From Candidatus Eremiobacterota bacterium (GTDB taxonomy: Bacteria; Vulcanimicrobiota; Vulcanimicrobiia; Vulcanimicrobiales; Vulcanimicrobiaceae): 58,314 nt of DNA. The notes under the pieces were generated by a model that worked only from the letters and a program-made list of their open reading frames with translations, was not told the origin of the DNA and ran no database searches. Location of the stretch: positions 1-58,314 of the forward strand of contig JAFAKB010000099.1 of NCBI GenBank assembly GCA_019235885.1, read 5' to 3'. Numbering within the stretch: the stretch's first letter is position 1; every line of letters begins with the position of its first letter. The position numbers and the translations under genes were made by a program. This document shows positions 42,383 through 51,279 of this stretch, one piece after another.

Positions 42383-43837
42383 GTGACTGCCATCGGTTCG
42401 TTCGCGTACCTCGTCGTCGGTATCGCCGTCGTCGCGATCGCCTTGTTCGTGCTGGTGTTTCGCGCCATGTGGCGCGTCGCCGAGCCGAACGAGGCGCTCA
42501 TCATCTCCGGCCTGCACCACCGCTCGAACGAGGAGACGGGTGAGTCGCTCGGGTTCAAGATCGTCACCGGGCGCGGAACGCTGGTCATTCCCGGCGTCCA
42601 GGTCGTGCGCCGGCTCTCGCTCGACTTGCGCGAGTCCGAGCTGCAGATCGCCTGCGTGACGCAGCAGGGAATCCCCGTTCACATCAAAGGCGTCGTGATC
42701 TACAAGGTCGGCGACGACTTCGCCTCGATCGCGAACGCCGCGCGGCGCTTTCTCGACCAGCAAGACCGGATGGACGCGCGCATTCAGCAAGTCTTCGCCG
42801 GCCATCTGCGCGCGATCTGCGGCTCGCTGACCGTCGAAGATCTCATTCGCGAGCGCGACAAGCTGACCGAAGCGACGCGCGGGGCGTCGGGGACCGAGAT
42901 GGAGAAGCTCGGCTTGATCGTCGACTCGCTGCAGATTCAGGAGATCGACGACCCGACCGGCTACATCGACAATCTCGCCAAGCCGCACGCCGCCGCGGTG
43001 CAGCGCGACGCTCGCATCGCGCAGGCGCAGGCCGATCAGGAAGCGACGCAGCGCGAGCAAGAAGCCAACGCGCTCAAGGCGCAAGCGCAGCGCGACAGCA
43101 AGATCAAACAGGCCGGCTACCAAGCCGAAGTCGACAAGGCGGCGGCGCAGGCGAAACAAGCCGGGCCGCTCGCCGACGCCGTCGCGCGCCAGCAGGTCGT
43201 CGTCGAGGAGACGAAGATCGTCGAGCTCGACGCGCACAAGAAAGAGTCGGAGCTGCTGGTCACCGTGCGCCGGCCGGCCGATGCGTCCGCGTACGAGAAG
43301 ACGACGCTCGCCAACGCCCAGCGCGACGCCGACATCGCCGCCGCGCAGGCGCGCGCGAAGCAGATCGAGCTGCAGGCGCAAGCCGACGCGACGCGCGTGA
43401 AGCTCGCCGCCGACGCCGACTCGACGAAGACCAAGATGCTAGGCGAGGCCGACGGCGCGGCGATTCGCGCGCGCGGCGCCGCCGAGGGCGATGCGATCAG
43501 CGCAAGAGGTCTGGCCGAAGCGGCCGCGATCAAGGCGCGCGCCGACGCGCTCGCGCAGAACCAGGAAGCGGTCATCTCGCAGCAGCTCGCCGAGAAGCTC
43601 CCGCAAATCGTCGAAGCCGCTTCGAAGGCGTTCAACAACATCGATCAGATGATCGTGATGAACGGAGCCGACGGAATCTCCGAGATGATGGGCAAGGTGC
43701 TCTCGCAGGGCGCCGCCGGCTTCCAGCTCGCGCGCAACCTGCTGGCGCACGCGAAGCCGGCATCCGAGTACACCACGCCGCCCGCCGCCAACGGCGGTGC
43801 GGTGGTGAAGCCGGCGACGCCGACCGAGACGAAGTGA
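42383..43837 (+). CDS. Flotillin-family SPFH protein
   Basis: This 484-residue protein has an N-terminal hydrophobic helix (about 8-28), the SPFH domain (about 35-195: GRGTLVIPGVQVVRRLSLDL, GIPVHIKGVVIYKVGDD) and a long alanine/glutamate-rich coiled coil (about 205-420), ending in a glutamine-rich assembly region. The start is GTG with GGAGG ahead. Flotillins scaffold membrane microdomains. It follows the short NfeD-like gene and overlaps the PspA-like gene (GTGA). Confidence 0.93.
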   Translation: MTAIGSFAYLVVGIAVVAIALFVLVFRAMWRVAEPNEALIISGLHHRSNEETGESLGFKIVTGRGTLVIPGVQVVRRLSLDLRESELQIACVTQQGIPVHIKGVVIYKVGDDFASIANAARRFLDQQDRMDARIQQVFAGHLRAICGSLTVEDLIRERDKLTEATRGASGTEMEKLGLIVDSLQIQEIDDPTGYIDNLAKPHAAAVQRDARIAQAQADQEATQREQEANALKAQAQRDSKIKQAGYQAEVDKAAAQAKQAGPLADAVARQQVVVEETKIVELDAHKKESELLVTVRRPADASAYEKTTLANAQRDADIAAAQARAKQIELQAQADATRVKLAADADSTKTKMLGEADGAAIRARGAAEGDAISARGLAEAAAIKARADALAQNQEAVISQQLAEKLPQIVEAASKAFNNIDQMIVMNGADGISEMMGKVLSQGAAGFQLARNLLAHAKPASEYTTPPAANGGAVVKPATPTETK

Positions 43838-44412
43838 GCCTCTGGGCGCGGATCGTTCGGCTGCTGACCGGCGAGGCGCGCTCGCAGCTCGCGCGCCTCC
43901 ACGATCCCGCGGCCTCGGTCGACGCCGCGTACCGAGCGCAGCTCGAGATCGTCGACGAGGTTCGCGCGAACCTCGTCGAGCTGCTCACCGCGCGCAAGCG
44001 CTTGGAGATGCAGCTGGCGGTCTACGAGCGCGGCGGCGCGCCGCCGGCCGCGCTCGACGCATTCCGCGCCGAGATCGACGAGCTGCGCGGGCGCGAGGAC
44101 GCGCTCGCGCGGGCCGCGGAGGAGCTGCGCCGCCGCGCCGACGCGCTGCGCGCCGAGCGCGACCTCACCCGCGCCCGCGTCGCGGCCGCGAAGGCGGGGA
44201 TTGCGGCGCACGGCGCGATCGCGGAGATCGGCGCGGAGCACGCCGAGATCCGCACCCTTCTCGACGACGCGCGCGAGCGGACGACGGCGCTGCAAGCCCG
44301 GGCGGCGGCACTGGCCGAGCTGGTCGACCGCGACGCGCACAGTCCCAGCCCCGCGCCGGCGCCGCGGCCCCCGCACGCCGAAGCGTCGATCGACCGCGAA
44401 GCGCTGCCGTAG
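43834..44412 (+). CDS. PspA/IM30-like coiled-coil protein
   Basis: This 192-residue protein is almost all heptad-rich helix (about 25-165), with alternating Ala/Leu and Glu/Arg runs such as LTARKRLEMQLAVYERGG, and a proline-rich tail. It opens WARIVRLLTGEARSQLARL. It resembles PspA/IM30/Vipp1 membrane-remodelling proteins in composition and length (about 190-230), but no strict signature is visible, so the family call is moderate. GTG overlaps the flotillin stop. Confidence 0.65.
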   Translation: MSLWARIVRLLTGEARSQLARLHDPAASVDAAYRAQLEIVDEVRANLVELLTARKRLEMQLAVYERGGAPPAALDAFRAEIDELRGREDALARAAEELRRRADALRAERDLTRARVAAAKAGIAAHGAIAEIGAEHAEIRTLLDDARERTTALQARAAALAELVDRDAHSPSPAPAPRPPHAEASIDREALP

Positions 44413-44524
44413 CCGCCACCCGCCCGGCGCGCGAGCGAGCCGCTTCGTGAAGAACGGTCGCGTTTGGGGTATGCGTGCCTCAAGGCGAACCCGGTTCGGG
44501 AAGGACGGGCGTTCGCATCGTCTC

Positions 44525-44529
44525 GGAGG
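44525..44529 (+). promoter_or_regulatory. Ribosome-binding site fixing a TTG start
   Basis: GGAGG lies 5 bases before TTG at 44535. The more upstream in-frame GTG at 44475 has no comparable site, so this one decides the start of the SpoIIE-domain gene. Confidence 0.7.
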
Positions 44530-44534
44530 CACCG

Positions 44535-46211
44535 TTGATCCGTTTGGAAAGCGCCCCGCGTGAGGCTACGCAGCGGCGGCTGGCACTGCTCGTCCGTGCC
44601 GGCGAGCTCTTTCATCGGTCGCTGGACCTCGACGAGACCCTCGCCAACGTCGCCCGAACGGCCGTCGAGTCGTTCTCCGAGCTCTGCCTGTTCGACCTGA
44701 TCGACGAGAACACGGGGCGCCTGTACGTCAGCGTCGGCGCGCACCGCGAGCCGGAGATCGAGCGCTCGCTGAAGGCCCTCGTCACCCCGCTCCTGCAGTC
44801 GGAGACGCGCGGCATCCACCCGGCGCGGTATGTCGCCCAGACCGGCGAGTCGTTCTTCGTCCCGCTCTTCGACGAGGAGACGCTGCTGCGGCACGCCTCG
44901 TCGACCGAGCACGAGTCGTTCATGAGGAAGATGAACTACCGCTCGAAGATCGTCGTGCCGGTCATCGCGCACGGGGCGATCTTCGGCGCGCTGACCTTCG
45001 TGCGCACGCACGAGTCGGAGCCCTTCGACCGCGCCGACATGCAGGCCGCCGAGGAGCTGGGGCGCCGCGCCGGGCTCGCGGTCGCGAACGCGAAACAGTA
45101 CAGCCGCGAGCAGCACGTCGCCGAGACGCTGCAGCGCGCGTTCTTGAACGACGAGCTGCCGCAAACCGAGACCCTGCAGTTCAACGCGATGTACCAAGGT
45201 GCGCAGGTCGGCAGCGCGCTCGGCGGCGACTGGTACGACGCCTTCGCGCTCAACGGCCGGATCGTGATGACGATCGGCGACGTGACGGGAAAAGGCGTCG
45301 ACGCGGCGCGGCTGATGGTCCAGCTGCGGCAGTGGGTCAGAATGGCGGCCGTCGTCTCGGCCGATCCGGCCGAGATGATGGCGCTGTTGAACCGCGCGCT
45401 CATCTTCGAGGGACGCGACGAGCTCGCGACGGCGTTCATCGGCGTGGTCGACCGCGAGGGGCGCAGCATCAGCTACGTGTCCGCCGGACACCCGCCGCCG
45501 TTCGTCAAGCGCACCGGTAGCCGGCCGTCGGCATTGCCGGGCGCTCCGGGCGTTCCGCTCGGCGCGACGACCGATCCGAGCTATGCCGCGCACTCCGCCT
45601 CGCTCGCGGACGCGACGCTGTTGGTCTTCTACACCGACGGCCTCACCGAGGTCGATCGGAACCCGATCGAGGGCGAGGCGGCCGTCGAGCAGCTTCTTTC
45701 GGGCGACGAGATCTTGTTCGCGGCGAATCCCGCGCGTTTCGTGAGCCGTCTCGTCGCTGGCAAACAGGCGAGCGACGACATGGCGATCCTCACCGTTCGC
45801 TTGGGGCGCTCGCACGGCCGGTGGGCGTTCGACGTCGCCGACTCCGGCGCGGCGTACGCGATCAAGCGCGACTTCATCGCCGCGGTGCGCGAACAGTACG
45901 GCGGCGCCGCCGACCTCGACGCCTGCGAGGTGATCTTCGGCGAGCTGGTCGGGAACGCGCTGCGCTACGCGCCGGGGCGCTTGAGCCTGGGGCTCACCGT
46001 CGACGCGCGCGGGGTGTGGCTGCACGTCATGGACGACGGTCCGGGCTTCAGCGGTCCGCCCTCGCTCCCCACCGACGTGTGGTCGGAATCCGGCCGCGGG
46101 CTGTTCTTGGTCGGCGCGCTCGCACAGGAGGTGTCGATCCGCCGGTTGCCGGCGTACGGCACGTACGTCAAAGTACTTCTTCCGACCCTCGTGGACAAGC
46201 GGCTGCCGTAG
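44535..46211 (+). CDS. GAF-SpoIIE phosphatase-HATPase (RsbU/anti-sigma-like) regulator
   Basis: This 558-residue protein has a GAF domain (about 15-180), a PP2C SpoIIE domain (about 200-400: GGDWYDAFALNGRIVMTIGD, GKGVDAARLM, YVSAGHPPPF, YTDGLTEVD) and a HATPase_c anti-sigma-type domain (about 420-550: EVIFGELVGNALRYAPG, DDGPGF). Such proteins combine an RsbU-type phosphatase with an RsbW-type kinase and work with STAS anti-anti-sigma factors. No STAS gene lies next to it. It starts 122 bases after the PspA-like gene. Confidence 0.93.
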   Translation: MIRLESAPREATQRRLALLVRAGELFHRSLDLDETLANVARTAVESFSELCLFDLIDENTGRLYVSVGAHREPEIERSLKALVTPLLQSETRGIHPARYVAQTGESFFVPLFDEETLLRHASSTEHESFMRKMNYRSKIVVPVIAHGAIFGALTFVRTHESEPFDRADMQAAEELGRRAGLAVANAKQYSREQHVAETLQRAFLNDELPQTETLQFNAMYQGAQVGSALGGDWYDAFALNGRIVMTIGDVTGKGVDAARLMVQLRQWVRMAAVVSADPAEMMALLNRALIFEGRDELATAFIGVVDREGRSISYVSAGHPPPFVKRTGSRPSALPGAPGVPLGATTDPSYAAHSASLADATLLVFYTDGLTEVDRNPIEGEAAVEQLLSGDEILFAANPARFVSRLVAGKQASDDMAILTVRLGRSHGRWAFDVADSGAAYAIKRDFIAAVREQYGGAADLDACEVIFGELVGNALRYAPGRLSLGLTVDARGVWLHVMDDGPGFSGPPSLPTDVWSESGRGLFLVGALAQEVSIRRLPAYGTYVKVLLPTLVDKRLP

Positions 46212-46217
46212 CCGAGC

Positions 46218-46964
46218 TCAGCTCGCGCCGCCGCCCTGCTGCTGCGCGCCGGCGCCGTCCGGAGCGCGCCACATCGCCGAGACGAGCGCGACCGCGACGA
46301 GCATGCCGATCAGCGGCGCGACGACATAGACCCACCAGGCGCCGAAGCCGCCGGCGACGATCGCGGGGCCCAGCGTGCGGGCGGGGTTCATCGAGCCGCT
46401 CGAGATGTGGCCGCCGATCCAGCGGTCGACGACCGTCGTCGCGCCGTTCGCGATCGCCGCTTCCGGACCGATGAAGCGCGCGGCGTTCGCGGTCGAGAGC
46501 GCGACGATGATCAGCACGGTGGTGAGAACGATCTCGAGCCAGAAGGCCGGCCAGATGCCGAGCGACATCTCCGGCAAGAGCGCCGTGCGTGGAGCCTGGA
46601 AGATGGCGAGCATAAGGGCGCCGGCGGCGATCGCGCCGAGAAACTGCACGGCGATGTAGCCTGGGACGCGCGCCCAGTGGAAGTCCTTGCGCAGCGCGAA
46701 CGCGAGCGTGGTGCACGGGTTGGTGTGCGCGCCCGAGACGTTGCGAAACGAGTAGATGATCACCATCGTCGCCAGCCCGGTCGTCCCCGTCTCGACGGCG
46801 TAGCCGAGGTGAAAGCCCAGACCGCGCGCGATCACCGCCGGTCCAACGGTCCCCAGCGTCACGATCGCGGTGCCGATGAACTCCGCCAGCAGGCTGGCGG
46901 GGAAACCCCGCGGCGTCATGGACTGCTGCTTGTCGTCGCTTCCGCTGCCGTCGTCGTCGGTCAT
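46218..46964 (-). CDS. MIP family (aquaporin-like) channel
   Basis: This 248-residue protein has six membrane helices and the two half-helix motifs, the first altered to NPC (82-84, in HTNPCTTLAFAL) and the second normal NPA (193-195, SMNPARTLGPA). The arginine after the second NPA is kept. NPC-type first boxes also occur in divergent aquaporins, so water or small solute transport is likely but selectivity is not clear. It lies 8 bases downstream of the HTH-MBL gene and ends 6 bases past the SpoIIE stop, convergently. Confidence 0.88.
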   Translation of the reverse strand: MTDDDGSGSDDKQQSMTPRGFPASLLAEFIGTAIVTLGTVGPAVIARGLGFHLGYAVETGTTGLATMVIIYSFRNVSGAHTNPCTTLAFALRKDFHWARVPGYIAVQFLGAIAAGALMLAIFQAPRTALLPEMSLGIWPAFWLEIVLTTVLIIVALSTANAARFIGPEAAIANGATTVVDRWIGGHISSGSMNPARTLGPAIVAGGFGAWWVYVVAPLIGMLVAVALVSAMWRAPDGAGAQQQGGGAS

Positions 46965-46972
46965 GCGCCTCT

Positions 46973-47821
46973 TCAGAAGAACGGGTTGTGCGCTTTTTCT
47001 TCGCCGATCGTCGTCGGCGGGCCGTGTCCCGGCATCACGACCGTCTCGTCCCCGAGCGCGAACAGTTTGAACCGCACGCTCGCGAGCAGATCGTCGTAGG
47101 TCGAGACGTCGGCGAAGATTCCCCCGACCGAGCCGGCGAAGAGCGTGTCGCCGCTGAAGACCGTCGAGCGGAACAGAAAGCACGACGAGCCGTCGGTGTG
47201 GCCGGGCGTGTGCAGCATGCGAATCGCCGCGTCCTCGCCGAACGGCAGCTCGTCGCCGTCGGCGACCGGAATCGCGCGCTTGCCGAGGCTCCCGATCGCG
47301 CCGGCGTCGGCGCGGTGCATCACGATCTCGGCGTTCGGAAACGCGCGCGCGACGTCGGCCGTCGCGTCGCAGTGGTCGGCGTGCTTGTGCGTGATGAGGA
47401 TGTAGCGCAGCGCGTACGGGCCCTCGTTCACCGCGTTCAGCAGCGTTTTCGGAAAGCCGGCGGGATCGACCAGCGCCGCCGTCTTGCCGTCCTGCAAGAA
47501 GAACAGATAGCCGTTCGAGGGATGCGGGTCGTGCGGGTGGTGCCGCACCTCGGGCGGGAGCTCGGCCTGCGGGTACCAGCGGCGCGCCGCGGTGTCGGCG
47601 AACTTGCCGGGATCCAGCCGCAGCACGACCGCGACCGCGCGGGCTTGGTCCTCGTTCGGGGCGCCGGCGCCTTTCAGCCACGCCTCGACGGCCCGCTCGT
47701 CGAGGCCGACGCGGCGCGCCAGCTCGCCCGCCGAGAGGCGGTTGCCGCGCAGCCCCTTGCGCAGGACGTCGGAAGGGTCGTCTTCGAGCGCGATGCGCGG
47801 CCAGCCGGCGGTCGCGCTCAC
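46973..47821 (-). CDS. HTH domain fused to metallo-beta-lactamase hydrolase
   Basis: In this 282-residue protein, residues about 15-75 form an XRE-like helix-turn-helix (LSAGELARRVGLDERAVEAW), and residues about 95-282 an MBL-fold hydrolase with THKHADHCD (145-151), LHTPGHTDGSSC and GDTLFAGSVGG, ending PGHGPPTT. The MBL part resembles glyoxalase II or rhodanese-linked persulfide dioxygenases. The GTG start overlaps the upstream small membrane gene as GTGA. The aquaporin-like gene follows. Confidence 0.85.
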   Translation of the reverse strand: MSATAGWPRIALEDDPSDVLRKGLRGNRLSAGELARRVGLDERAVEAWLKGAGAPNEDQARAVAVVLRLDPGKFADTAARRWYPQAELPPEVRHHPHDPHPSNGYLFFLQDGKTAALVDPAGFPKTLLNAVNEGPYALRYILITHKHADHCDATADVARAFPNAEIVMHRADAGAIGSLGKRAIPVADGDELPFGEDAAIRMLHTPGHTDGSSCFLFRSTVFSGDTLFAGSVGGIFADVSTYDDLLASVRFKLFALGDETVVMPGHGPPTTIGEEKAHNPFF

Positions 47822-48009
47822 CAGAGCGCTCCGTCGCCGACCAGGATGTAGAGGATCGGGCCGATCCCCCAGAACACGCCGACGACCGCCCAGATGATCT
47901 TCTGGGTCCCGTTGAGGTCGGCGCGCCCGGCAAGGTTGAGCCACATCAGCACGACCGCGATCGGGTGGAGTATCGCCGAGATGAGGATCTCGAAGACCAG
48001 CTTCAGCAC
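47818..48009 (-). CDS. Small two-helix membrane protein
   Basis: This 63-residue protein has two hydrophobic helices (LVFEILISAILHPIAVVLMW and IIWAVVGVFWGIGPILYILV) separated by a polar loop NLAGRADLNGTQK, like the PLDc_N short membrane domain. It leads the small operon with the HTH-MBL and MIP genes. It is divergent from trxB, with 56 bases between. The function is unknown. Confidence 0.75.
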   Translation of the reverse strand: MLKLVFEILISAILHPIAVVLMWLNLAGRADLNGTQKIIWAVVGVFWGIGPILYILVGDGALW

Positions 48010-48065
48010 GCTCCGGGTCTTCGGCCCGAACCGGACGCAACCCGGCCGGGGTTGAAGGGGGCGGA

Positions 48066-49028
48066 ATGCCCGCCCCGACGCATACCAAGCTCATCATCAT
48101 CGGCTCCGGACCGGCCGGCCTGACGGCCGCGATCTACGCCGCCCGCGCGAACCTCGCCCCGATCGTCTTCGCCGGCGCCATGTACGGCGGGCAGCTCATG
48201 CTCACCACCGAGGTCGAGAACTACCCGGGCTTCCCGGCCGGGATCATGGGCCCCGAGCTGATGGAGGCGTTTCGCGCGCAGGCCGAGCGGTTCGGCGCGG
48301 TCATCCACAACGTCGACGTCACCGCGGTCGACTTCCGCGAGCGGCCGTTCGTGGTGCGAACGTACGACGAGGAGTTCACCGCCGACAGCGTGATCGTCGC
48401 GACCGGCGCGAGCGCGCGCTGGCTGAACATCCCGGGCGAAGCGCGCCTGCGTGGCCGCGGCGTCTCGACCTGCGCAACCTGCGACGGCGCGTTCTTCCGC
48501 GACAAGCACATCGTCGTCGTCGGTGGCGGCGACTCGGCGATGGAAGAGGCGCTGTTCCTGACGCGCTTCGGCCGCAAGGTCACGGTGATCCATCGCCGCG
48601 AGGCGCTGCGGGCCTCGAAGATCATGGCCGAGCGCGCGCTGCACCACGAAAAGATCGGCTTCGTCTGGAACACCGCCGTCGTCGAGGTGCTCGGCGAGGA
48701 CAAGACGACCGCGCTGCGCCTGAAGAACCTGGTCGACGGCGAGGAGTCGCTGCTCGAGGCCGATGCGTTGTTCATCGCGATCGGCCACGACCCGAACACC
48801 GAGATCTTCAAAGGCCAGCTCGAGCTCGACGCCGCGGGCTACATCGTCAGCGCGGACGGCGTGCGAACGAACGTCGAAGGCGTCTTCGTCGGTGGCGACG
48901 TGTACGACATCCGCTACAAGCAGGCGGTGACGGCGGCCGGGATGGGCTGCAAGGCGGCGATCGACGCGGAGAAGTACATCGAGTCGCTCGAAGCGGCGGA
49001 GCACAAGACCGCGGTTCACGTCGCGTGA
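48066..49028 (+). CDS. trxB: Thioredoxin reductase
   Basis: This 320-residue flavoprotein has the FAD motif IIGSGPAGLTAAIYAAR (11-27), the redox-active CATC (C136-C139) followed by DGAFF, the NADPH motif VVVGGGDSAMEEALFL and the C-terminal GVFVGGDVYDIRYKQAVTAA. The length and order are those of bacterial TrxB. It reduces thioredoxin with NADPH. The thioesterase gene overlaps its stop (GTGA). Confidence 0.96.
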   Translation: MPAPTHTKLIIIGSGPAGLTAAIYAARANLAPIVFAGAMYGGQLMLTTEVENYPGFPAGIMGPELMEAFRAQAERFGAVIHNVDVTAVDFRERPFVVRTYDEEFTADSVIVATGASARWLNIPGEARLRGRGVSTCATCDGAFFRDKHIVVVGGGDSAMEEALFLTRFGRKVTVIHRREALRASKIMAERALHHEKIGFVWNTAVVEVLGEDKTTALRLKNLVDGEESLLEADALFIAIGHDPNTEIFKGQLELDAAGYIVSADGVRTNVEGVFVGGDVYDIRYKQAVTAAGMGCKAAIDAEKYIESLEAAEHKTAVHVA

Positions 49029-49537
49029 CGACGCCGCCAGCGGATGCGGACGGCGCGGTGACCGTCAAGAACTACCCGCACGCGATGGACATCTTCCGGC
49101 GGCTCGACGGACTCGAGGCGCTGGGAATGATGCAGCGCGGCGAGGTGCCGAAGACGCCGATCACGCGCTGGATGAACTTCTCGCTGGAGACCGTCGAGCG
49201 CGGCCACGTCGTCTTCGCGATGGTCCCGCACGAGGATCTCTACAACATGATCGGCTCGGTGCACGGCGGGATCATCACCACCCTGATGGACAACGCGCTC
49301 GGCAGCGCGGTGCAGTCGGTCCTGCCCGCCGGGCGCGTTGCGACGACGATGGACCTGCACACCCGGTTCCACCGTCCCGTCACCGCCGCGACCGGCAAGG
49401 TCTTCGCCGACGCGCGCGTCGTGCACGCCGGCCGCCGCACCGCCACCTCCGAAGCGCACCTGGTCGACGCGAACGGAACAGTTTACGCAACGGGCAGCTC
49501 GACGCTGATCATCCTCGAGGATGAGCTTTCGTCTTAA
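49025..49537 (+). CDS. PaaI-type hotdog-fold thioesterase
   Basis: This 170-residue protein has the hotdog domain with NMIGSVHGGIITTLMDNALG (the HGG active-site motif, Asp in MDNA), then TMDLHTRFHRPVTAATG. It is typical of PaaI/YdiI-like acyl-CoA thioesterases. The GTG start overlaps the trxB stop, so it is co-translated, though the metabolic link is unclear. Confidence 0.9.
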   Translation: MTTPPADADGAVTVKNYPHAMDIFRRLDGLEALGMMQRGEVPKTPITRWMNFSLETVERGHVVFAMVPHEDLYNMIGSVHGGIITTLMDNALGSAVQSVLPAGRVATTMDLHTRFHRPVTAATGKVFADARVVHAGRRTATSEAHLVDANGTVYATGSSTLIILEDELSS

Positions 49538-49596
49538 GCGCGCAATATGACCGTTTTCCGCTGAAATGCTCTTAGAGCGGAAAACTCCTTAGTGTC

Positions 49597-49776
49597 GTGA
49601 CGCGCTCGACCGCGCTGGCGCACGGCGACCCGATAACGAACAGCTGCCAGACCGTACTAATCTTGAAAACAATCCTTGAAGAGAACGCGCGGGAGTTCGA
49701 CGAGTTCGTAATTTGGGTTGCACAACAGGAGTACATTCCGGTAGATGGGCCGCCGTTACAAGGGACCAGCCGCTAG
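49597..49776 (+). CDS. Possible small ORF in lower-GC gap
   Basis: This is a 59-residue frame (GTG start, weak site) with a protein-like end, ENAREFDEFVIWVAQQEYIP. It could be a remnant of a larger gene, since base composition here is unlike the surroundings and no ribosome-binding site is clear. The rest of the 49.54-49.83 kb gap shows nothing I can name. Confidence 0.3.
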   Translation: MTRSTALAHGDPITNSCQTVLILKTILEENAREFDEFVIWVAQQEYIPVDGPPLQGTSR

Positions 49777-49826
49777 AGCGAATCAGGAAGACCCTCCGTT
49801 AGTACGACTCAGAAGGGCCCTTGCTA

Positions 49827-51080
49827 TTACTTCCGGTCGTCCTCTTTGCGGCTTTCTAACTCCGCGTCGCGTTCGCCAATAACAACCTCGGCTTCCATTG
49901 GCGGATTCTTTCCACCATCCGTTAAGCCCAGCACGAGAAGGATTTCAGTACAAGGGTTATCCTCACTCGCGTTCGGGTGCTCCGAGCAGCGCCACGTCCC
50001 GTTCTTTCGCGTAACGACTGGCGTTTTTCGTTCAGTGTCCGTGGAGTCGCTTACTAGGTATGTATCGCGATCCCAGACACGCACGGTAAATGTGTGCTCT
50101 GGGTGCCCAGGAACGCCGCGCACCTGACACATTAGAACTAGCTTGCCGTCATCGGAAACATAAAACCAAGGACCTCGACGCAAGGGTATGCCAACAACAT
50201 CCCCCTGTAGGTCGAGCCTTGGAATGCGACGGAAAACAGCCTCGACTTGAGCTCTGATGGTGTCCTTTGCCGCATCTGGAACACCGTCTAGGTACGGGCC
50301 GAGTACACCGATCAGATCGTCCGCGAGCCGAGCATAGCGCTCGTCTAATCTCAGAAGCGACGTGCCCGCGAGAAACTCAAGAACCCCGACCGATTGCCGG
50401 ATGGAATATGAGCCGCTCACCATGATTTCATCTCTTATAACCCCAACGGCGTTCCCTAATCTGAAGAACACCCTCAAGGAAGGTCGAAGAAGGCTAGGAG
50501 TCTCGGCGAGCACTGTTGCAGATACGACGTTTGGCTCGCTTTCGTCTGAAAGCAAAACCTGCTGACCTCTCTCGGAAAGCCTAATTCCAAGGTCGGTGAT
50601 TAACATCTCTACGGATTGGCGGGGCAGACGAGCATCATAAGATAGGGCGGTCGCACTGTATCCAAGATAAAAAGCGCTGCTTGCGTCAGCCTCAGAAAGC
50701 AGCGTCGTCCTCTTTGCCATCTCGTCTATTGCTTGCTTCATCAATTTGTTCGTAGCAAGAAGCTGCTCGTTGTTGGCACGAAGTGCGTCGTGCCGTTGTC
50801 CGTCCTCGGCACGTTCCTGATCGTGTTGTTCGCGTTCCTTCGCTCTGAGCTCATTCGCTCGCCGGCGCTCCAGCCTCGCACGGAAGTGCTCATCGAAAGA
50901 CAAGACTGACGCCCCTATTAGAAGCCAACCAAGGCTCAATTCAATGTCCTTCAACTCTGGCTCGGGAAACCTAAAATTCGCAAGAACGACGAGGAGTACT
51001 CCTAGCGCTACAAGGCCGAATACCCGAATGTGATAGCGCCAGCGAATGGGCTCGCTGGTTTCCGCAGCAACGAATATCAT
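49827..51080 (-). CDS. Membrane-anchored hypothetical protein, lower GC
   Basis: This 417-residue protein has two N-terminal membrane helices (about 19-36 and 47-61), a charged coiled coil (about 65-125, rich in Arg/Glu/Gln), and a soluble C-terminal part with CSEHPNASEDNPC. No family is recognised. GGGAG lies 5 bases ahead of the ATG, which settles the start over an upstream methionine. Codon use is AT-richer than neighbours, suggesting acquisition. It stands alone between divergent or convergent genes. Confidence 0.72.
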   Translation of the reverse strand: MIFVAAETSEPIRWRYHIRVFGLVALGVLLVVLANFRFPEPELKDIELSLGWLLIGASVLSFDEHFRARLERRRANELRAKEREQHDQERAEDGQRHDALRANNEQLLATNKLMKQAIDEMAKRTTLLSEADASSAFYLGYSATALSYDARLPRQSVEMLITDLGIRLSERGQQVLLSDESEPNVVSATVLAETPSLLRPSLRVFFRLGNAVGVIRDEIMVSGSYSIRQSVGVLEFLAGTSLLRLDERYARLADDLIGVLGPYLDGVPDAAKDTIRAQVEAVFRRIPRLDLQGDVVGIPLRRGPWFYVSDDGKLVLMCQVRGVPGHPEHTFTVRVWDRDTYLVSDSTDTERKTPVVTRKNGTWRCSEHPNASEDNPCTEILLVLGLTDGGKNPPMEAEVVIGERDAELESRKEDDRK

Positions 51081-51279
51081 GAAGTCTCCCGCATTGCCAC
51101 ATAGTCGAGCCAACTCGATTTTCGGCTAATGAAGCCGACATTCTTCGGATAACCTGAAAGTTCGGCGACAGGCGGGTGCCTCCCCCGGCCGGACGACTGC
51201 ACAGCGACCGCGACGGATCAGCTCCAGGTCTCTAAAAACGGCCAAATTAAGTCGACGCCGGCTAACGTGCGGTTGTCGT

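Noticed and set aside
46965-47933. An N-terminal extension of the MIP channel to 571 residues
   Set aside because: This stretch is the alternate frame of the HTH-MBL gene; the channel begins at ATG 46964.
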